DNA of 64,000 nt from Alphaproteobacteria bacterium (lineage in GTDB: Bacteria; Pseudomonadota; Alphaproteobacteria; Rhodobacterales; Rhodobacteraceae): positions 1 to 64,000 of the forward strand of contig JARFTV010000024.1 in the NCBI GenBank assembly GCA_029289325.1, written 5' to 3'. Within the stretch, counting starts at the first letter, position 1, and the number at the start of each line of letters is the position of its first letter. The position numbers were made by a program, and so were the translations under genes. Under the pieces are notes generated by a model that was not told where the DNA came from, searched no databases, and saw nothing but the letters and a program-made list of their open reading frames with translations. Below, in pieces: positions 60,558 through 64,000 of the stretch.

Positions 60558-61202
60558 TCAGTAGCGCACCTCCTCGAAGCCGTAGGTGCCCTCGTAATCG
60601 GTCCAGTCGACGAAGACCCCGCGGAACCAGTAGTCAGAACAGCTAGTCCCCGGGCGGAACGCTGAAGCGGACGGAACCCGGGCCGGCGTGGACCGCGCCC
60701 AGGCGAAGTCACCCTGTTCTCCGTAGGCCCCCTCGCGGATGGTCGACCAGGTGTTGCAGTCACCGTCCCTGTTTCGGTGCCGCCGGTATTCGATCTGAAA
60801 CACATGGATCGAGCGCACGAAGTCATAAGCCGGATCCGATATGTCGACGTCCGCACGGTCTTGGGCCAAGTGAAGCTCGCGGGAGCTCTCGACCTGTGAC
60901 TGGGGCCGTGGCCCGCCCTCTGGCCATAGCGCAATCTCGAACAGCCGCTCCATAGGGGCTATTTCGCGGTTCAGGGACGCCCGCATCGGACAGTTCCAGA
61001 TCTGCAGCGGCGGCTCCACCGGCCAAGGCGTGATCCGGGCGATGAACACAGCGCGGGCGTTGGCGCATTCCGCCGAAGCTGGCCATCCGCCAGCGAGGCA
61101 GAGAAGGATCGCACAATCGACGGGATAGGCGGCAGCGGGCGCCGAAAGAGAAACTGAGACGGCAGTCGCTGCGACGGCGGCCACAGCTCGTAGGGAGTTC
61201 AT
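60558..61202 (-). CDS. secreted hypothetical protein (214 aa)
   Basis: A 214-residue exported protein, signal MNSLRAVAAVAATAVSVSLSA. The mature part has Cys pairs (VDCAILLCLAGGWPASAEC) and an aromatic-rich end (DYWFRGVFVDWTDYEGTYGFEE). The Cys pattern suggests disulfides. It lies between the helix-turn-helix gene and the VirB cluster and may belong to the conjugation backbone. Its last nine codons recur at 44663-44689. I do not recognise a family. Confidence 0.65.
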   Translation of the reverse strand: MNSLRAVAAVAATAVSVSLSAPAAAYPVDCAILLCLAGGWPASAECANARAVFIARITPWPVEPPLQIWNCPMRASLNREIAPMERLFEIALWPEGGPRPQSQVESSRELHLAQDRADVDISDPAYDFVRSIHVFQIEYRRHRNRDGDCNTWSTIREGAYGEQGDFAWARSTPARVPSASAFRPGTSCSDYWFRGVFVDWTDYEGTYGFEEVRY

Positions 61203-61262
61203 TGCTGGTTTCCTTTTGAAAGATCCGGGAGGGGAGGGGCAAGAAGACCTGATCTGGCGCGA

Positions 61263-61562
61263 TCAACCGTCAGGCTCCGGGCCGAGGGACTGGTAGTCGG
61301 GGATGACGCGGTTGATCTCTTCAGACACCGCGGCTCGGGCGGCATCGAGACAGCGCAGATATGCCTGCGCCTCATCGAAGTTGGCTGTGAACTCCTGCCC
61401 GATCTCCGTCCGATACTCGGCACGCGTGGCTGCATCGGTCACCGGTGCAGGCGGGACCGGCGGCAGGCAGTCCAACACCGTCACCGTTTGCGCTGCCCCG
61501 CAGACAGGCATCGTGAGCAGGGTGGCGGCGAGGTAGGCGCGTCTAGAGAAGAAAAGTGGCAT
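61263..61562 (-). CDS. small secreted hypothetical protein (99 aa)
   Basis: A 99-residue exported protein, signal MPLFFSRRAYLAATLLTMPV to GAAQ. A helical mature part (ATRAEYRTEIGQEFTANFDEAQAYLRCLDAARAAV) contains two Cys (DCLPPVPP and RCLDA). It lies 60 bases upstream of the 214-residue gene on the same strand. Probably a conjugation-region accessory; family unknown. Confidence 0.6.
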   Translation of the reverse strand: MPLFFSRRAYLAATLLTMPVCGAAQTVTVLDCLPPVPPAPVTDAATRAEYRTEIGQEFTANFDEAQAYLRCLDAARAAVSEEINRVIPDYQSLGPEPDG

Positions 61563-61731
61563 GCATGGTCCCGGGGTTTCAAAACATGTGCATGAATTGC
61601 AAAACACCGCTATTGACGCAATAGGATTCTACCGCTAGTGGTGCCGTCACGTTGCGCGACGACATGTTTCTCATCAGCGCGACATGCACTATGTTCTGCC
61701 GTGAGCGTGTTGCTTCGGAAGGTGCCAACCC

Positions 61732-62052
61732 ATGAGGAACTTGACCCCGGTGATCTTGCAGGCCGGACTTAAGGAGGCCCTGACCGAAGGCGGCATCGTC
61801 GAAGCCCTCTGTGTCGAGGACGCAAAGAAGGTTCTCAATGTCTGGCAAGGCACCTGGCGCATCCAGTTGCGCCTTGGCGACCAGACAGCCCTTCTGGTGA
61901 TCTCGCGCGGGCTCGAACCCCGGGAGTTCAAGACCGTGACGGGTCTGATCTCCTTCGCGGTCGAGCTGGGTCTGACCACGGTCCCCGTTCCTTTGAAGAA
62001 GGGCGAGAAGGCGACCTGGACCCATGACGCAGCGGTGGAGCCCATACCCTGA
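61732..62052 (+). CDS. hypothetical protein preceding the VirB operon (106 aa)
   Basis: A 106-residue soluble protein, MRNLTPVILQAGLKEALTEGG to EKATWTHDAAVEPIP. Mixed alpha/beta pattern, no signal, no motif known to me. Its end overlaps the start of the lytic transglycosylase gene by 29 bases, so it is first in the plus-strand conjugation operon. Confidence 0.6.
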   Translation: MRNLTPVILQAGLKEALTEGGIVEALCVEDAKKVLNVWQGTWRIQLRLGDQTALLVISRGLEPREFKTVTGLISFAVELGLTTVPVPLKKGEKATWTHDAAVEPIP

Positions 62053-62734
62053 TCTGACCCTCTGCGGCGGGCTGGCGCTTTGGCTCATTGCCACACAAGG
62101 TGCCCTGGCCGAGGTCATTGACCTTGGGGCAGGGGCAGAGGACCTGCGGGTTCGGGCCAGCGTTCTCGATTTTGGCAAAGAGCTCCCCAAACGCGGCGAC
62201 CTGAACGGCGCCGAGTTCGCAGATGGAGCTGAAGCCGATGCTGATGACGAAGGTCTCGTCGTCCTCGCCTCCTACAGCACATCTCAAAAGCGCAGCGGGC
62301 CGCGCGGCACGGTTGAGATCGAGGATCTCGTATTAGATGTCGGCGACGACTACCTCCGCCATCCTGCGCTGAAGGCGGCGGGGCTCTCTGGGACGCAATG
62401 GCTCGCGCTCTTCCGAGCCAATATCGCCGTGGAATCCGCCTTCAATCCGGATGCGCGTTCATCGGTCGGTGCAATCGGTCTTGGGCAGTTGATGCCAGGA
62501 ACCGCTGATCTGCTCGGCGTCGATCCCTACGATCCGGAAGACAATCTGCACGGCTCGGCCCGCTATCTCCTCGCCCAACTCGAGGACTTTGGCTCTGCCG
62601 ATCTTGCTCTCGCCGCCTACAACGCCGGACCCGAAGCGGTCCGCGATTACGGCGGCATTCCCCCTTATGCCGAAACCGAGGGCCACGTGGCCAAGGTTTT
62701 GCGGCTGACCAACGCAACCCTCAGTTCGGAGTAA
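62024..62734 (+). CDS. virB1: VirB1-like lytic transglycosylase
   Basis: A 236-residue exported enzyme, signal within LALWLIATQGALAEV. The SLT domain is C-terminal: FRANIAVESAFNPDARSSVGAIGLGQLMPGTA (parts ESAFNPDA, GAIGLGQLMP) with the catalytic Glu, and ALAAYNAGPEAV. VirB1-like enzymes open the peptidoglycan for assembly of a type IV secretion system. It lies five bases before the pilin gene. Confidence 0.88.
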   Translation: MTQRWSPYPDLTLCGGLALWLIATQGALAEVIDLGAGAEDLRVRASVLDFGKELPKRGDLNGAEFADGAEADADDEGLVVLASYSTSQKRSGPRGTVEIEDLVLDVGDDYLRHPALKAAGLSGTQWLALFRANIAVESAFNPDARSSVGAIGLGQLMPGTADLLGVDPYDPEDNLHGSARYLLAQLEDFGSADLALAAYNAGPEAVRDYGGIPPYAETEGHVAKVLRLTNATLSSE

Positions 62735-62739
62735 TCCAG

Positions 62740-63054
62740 ATGTTCCGCAATCTTTTCGGCGCGCGTTTGCCGCGCCTGGCTTTGCACACCCTTTTGCTGG
62801 CGCTGCCCTTCGCGGCAATCCTCGCGGAGCCTGCTCTCGCACAGAACCTCGATCCCCTTGAGAACATGCTGCAGACGGTGGTCGACGCGCTGACCGGCCC
62901 GATCGGACGGCTGATCGCCATCCTCGCCGTCGTGGCCGCGGGCTACATGATGTTCACCGGCCGCCTGAACTGGCCGTTGTTCCTCGCGATCTTCTTCGGT
63001 GTCGTGCTGGTCTTCTCGGCTGCGACGATCATCGACGGCTTCGCGGCCCCCTAA
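62740..63054 (+). CDS. virB2: VirB2/TrbC-like pilin
   Basis: A 104-residue precursor with a signal up to ALAQ and then two membrane helices (IGRLIAILAVVAAGYMMFTG and WPLFLAIFFGVVLVFSAATII). Short basic loop between them. This is the standard layout of VirB2/TrbC conjugative pilins. It is followed by VirB3 and VirB4 in conserved order. Confidence 0.88.
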   Translation: MFRNLFGARLPRLALHTLLLALPFAAILAEPALAQNLDPLENMLQTVVDALTGPIGRLIAILAVVAAGYMMFTGRLNWPLFLAIFFGVVLVFSAATIIDGFAAP

Positions 63055-63138
63055 AGACGGGCCACGTCACCGGAGGGCGGGGCTTTCCATCCCCTTGTTC
63101 CGCCTTCCGGTCCAAGCCAACCAACCTTGGACTATTCT

Positions 63139-63414
63139 ATGCATGACGCGCCCCTGTTCCTCGGTCTCACCCGGCCGCCGAAGATCTTCGGCCTGCCCAT
63201 CGGCTATTTCGTGAGCCTTATGCTGGGCTCGGTAATCCCCTTTGTTGGGGCGAACGACTGGCGGTTTCTGCTGATCGGGGTCGTCGGCTATCCCGTCCTG
63301 TGGTTCGTGGCAGACCTCAATCCGAATCTCTTCGAGACGGTCGCGGTGGTCTTTTCCCGGACCCAGCGCACGCGAGGCAAGTCGGCCTTTGGCGGAGATC
63401 GCCATGTCAGCTGA
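63139..63414 (+). CDS. virB3: VirB3-like protein
   Basis: A 91-residue inner-membrane protein with two helices (IGYFVSLMLGSVIPFVG and FLLIGVVGYPVLWFVADL), beginning MHDAPLFLGLTRPPKIFG, a typical VirB3 start. The ATG at 63139 is preferred over 63127. It overlaps the VirB4 start by eleven bases. Confidence 0.87.
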   Translation: MHDAPLFLGLTRPPKIFGLPIGYFVSLMLGSVIPFVGANDWRFLLIGVVGYPVLWFVADLNPNLFETVAVVFSRTQRTRGKSAFGGDRHVS

Positions 63415-64000
63415 CCTCAAATCCCTCTTCCCGGCCACTCCGGCGCTTCGATCTGTCTTGCGGCCCGAGGACCTCGCAGCCGAAACCCTCGCGCGACACT
63501 TGCCGTGGCTCTCCGCACCGGCGGACAATCTGATCCTGACCCGGCAAGGTGACGTGATCGCCTCTGCCGTGGTCGAGGGGCAGGACAGTTTCACGACGGA
63601 AGAGGGGGACCTCTCGCTCGCGACTACCTCGCTCGCGCGTCTGATCGGGCAGCTGGGCGAAGGGTTCGGGTTCCATATTTCGAAGCTGACCCTGCCGGAC
63701 GCACCCCAGCTGAAGCCCTTCGATGGTGAGAGCACTGGGGCCGCCTTTGCAGCCATGGTCGATGCCCGTTGGCAGGGACATCTTCGCGCCCGCACGTTGA
63801 AGCGTCGGGTGCTGATGGTCTCGCTCATTCTGCGCCCAACCGCGCTGAAACGTGCCCCCCTTATAGGTGCCCTCTTCAAGGCAGCCTTCACCGGCGATCT
63901 CGCCCAGAGGATCGAGCGCCTGAATGAAGCGATGGGGCTATTGGCCGGTGCCTGCCAGGGTCTGGGCTTCCGGCGGCTGACCGTTTCCTCCGGAGAATGG
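63404..64000 (+). CDS. virB4: VirB4/TrbE-like ATPase, 5' part, runs off the window
   Basis: The first 199 codons of an open frame from the ATG at 63404, which overlaps virB3. It reads MSADLKSLFPATPALRSVL, then IGQLGEGFGFHISKLTLPDAP and LAQRIERLNEAMGLLAGACQ. The order after VirB1-VirB2-VirB3 and the N-terminal pattern identify VirB4, the ATPase that powers pilus assembly. The Walker motifs lie beyond the window. Confidence 0.82.
   Translation, partial: MSADLKSLFPATPALRSVLRPEDLAAETLARHLPWLSAPADNLILTRQGDVIASAVVEGQDSFTTEEGDLSLATTSLARLIGQLGEGFGFHISKLTLPDAPQLKPFDGESTGAAFAAMVDARWQGHLRARTLKRRVLMVSLILRPTALKRAPLIGALFKAAFTGDLAQRIERLNEAMGLLAGACQGLGFRRLTVSSGEW

Larger units (their letters stand above)
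59498..60590. repeat. right copy of the 1.1-kb direct repeat
   Basis: The partner of the left copy at 43600-44689, in the same orientation and about 15.9 kb away. The high-identity part runs from mid-gene through the leader (CCGGCAAA palindrome at 60397-60416, TCGATCGTATCG) to the last nine codons of the gene ending at 60558, and similarity falls at the 3' end of the helix-turn-helix gene. Confidence 0.85.

Noticed and set aside
1-64000. CRISPR arrays, tRNA or rRNA genes
   Set aside because: No regularly spaced repeats, no cloverleaf-like sequence and no rRNA-like stretch were seen when reading both strands.

Overview
The window reads as a stretch of a large conjugative plasmid from an alphaproteobacterium, most likely Rhodobacteraceae. 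The evidence is a complete repABC replication and partition operon, a VirB-type secretion operon starting at the right end, high GC, and an H-NS-like protein of the type common in that group. The cargo is mainly copper and other transition-metal handling, combined with an unusually large set of cell-envelope enzymes.

Layout. 0.2-5.2 kb: H-NS-like protein, hypothetical proteins and a large extra ParB-like protein. 5.3-8.8 kb: repA-repB-repC on the minus strand, with three identical parS-like palindromes and a predicted antisense RNA between repB and repC. 9-11.2 kb: serine recombinase and a divergent DUF1612-like protein, with palindromes between them. 11.2-12.4 kb: cbtB-cbtA under a cobalamin riboswitch. 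12.4-18.4 kb: cueR, copA, a CopZ-like chaperone, a DUF305 protein and a CopB-type ATPase. 18.4-20.7 kb: L,D-transpeptidase, DsbA-like protein, membrane protein and a small secreted protein. 20.8-29.1 kb: a tightly packed plus-strand run of eleven genes behind a CueR-like box (L,D-transpeptidase, small secreted protein, cytochrome c'-like, diheme cytochrome c, FixH-like, CPTCN membrane protein, ferric-reductase-like protein, PBP2, cytochrome c, DsbA-like, periplasmic-binding-like). 29.2-40.5 kb: DUF411 protein, lipoprotein, multicopper oxidase, thioredoxin-like protein, two-component system and an HME-type RND efflux pair. 40.6-45.9 kb: a scar region in which an ISL3-type element joins a truncated MFS gene to the 3' end of a second PBP2 gene, followed by a helix-turn-helix gene, an IS5-type element and an IS relic. 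46-51.2 kb (minus): Lnt, small membrane protein, SCO, PCuAC, SCO, M23 peptidase, DUF411. 51.5-54.1 kb: third L,D-transpeptidase, mntH and mntR. 54.1-59.1 kb: zntA-ICMT-like-lspA-dsbB-dsbA operon with a divergent ZntR-like regulator. 59.5-64 kb: second copy of the helix-turn-helix gene, small secreted proteins and the start of the VirB operon.

How it may work together. Cu(I) would be exported by CopA and CopB, bound in the periplasm by DUF305, PCuAC, SCO and DUF411 proteins, oxidised by the multicopper oxidase, and moved outward by the RND pump. The unusual part is the coupling of this chemistry, through shared metal-responsive promoters and translationally overlapping genes, to peptidoglycan cross-linking (three L,D-transpeptidases, PBP2, M23), lipoprotein maturation (LspA, Lnt), disulfide formation (DsbA/DsbB) and c-type cytochromes. 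I infer that this is an envelope-protection programme switched on by metal stress, possibly supplying spare copies of enzymes that copper damages. A Met/His motif, GMDHSxM or close to it, recurs in four otherwise unrelated periplasmic proteins.

All functions are inferred from motifs and context. No database search was possible.
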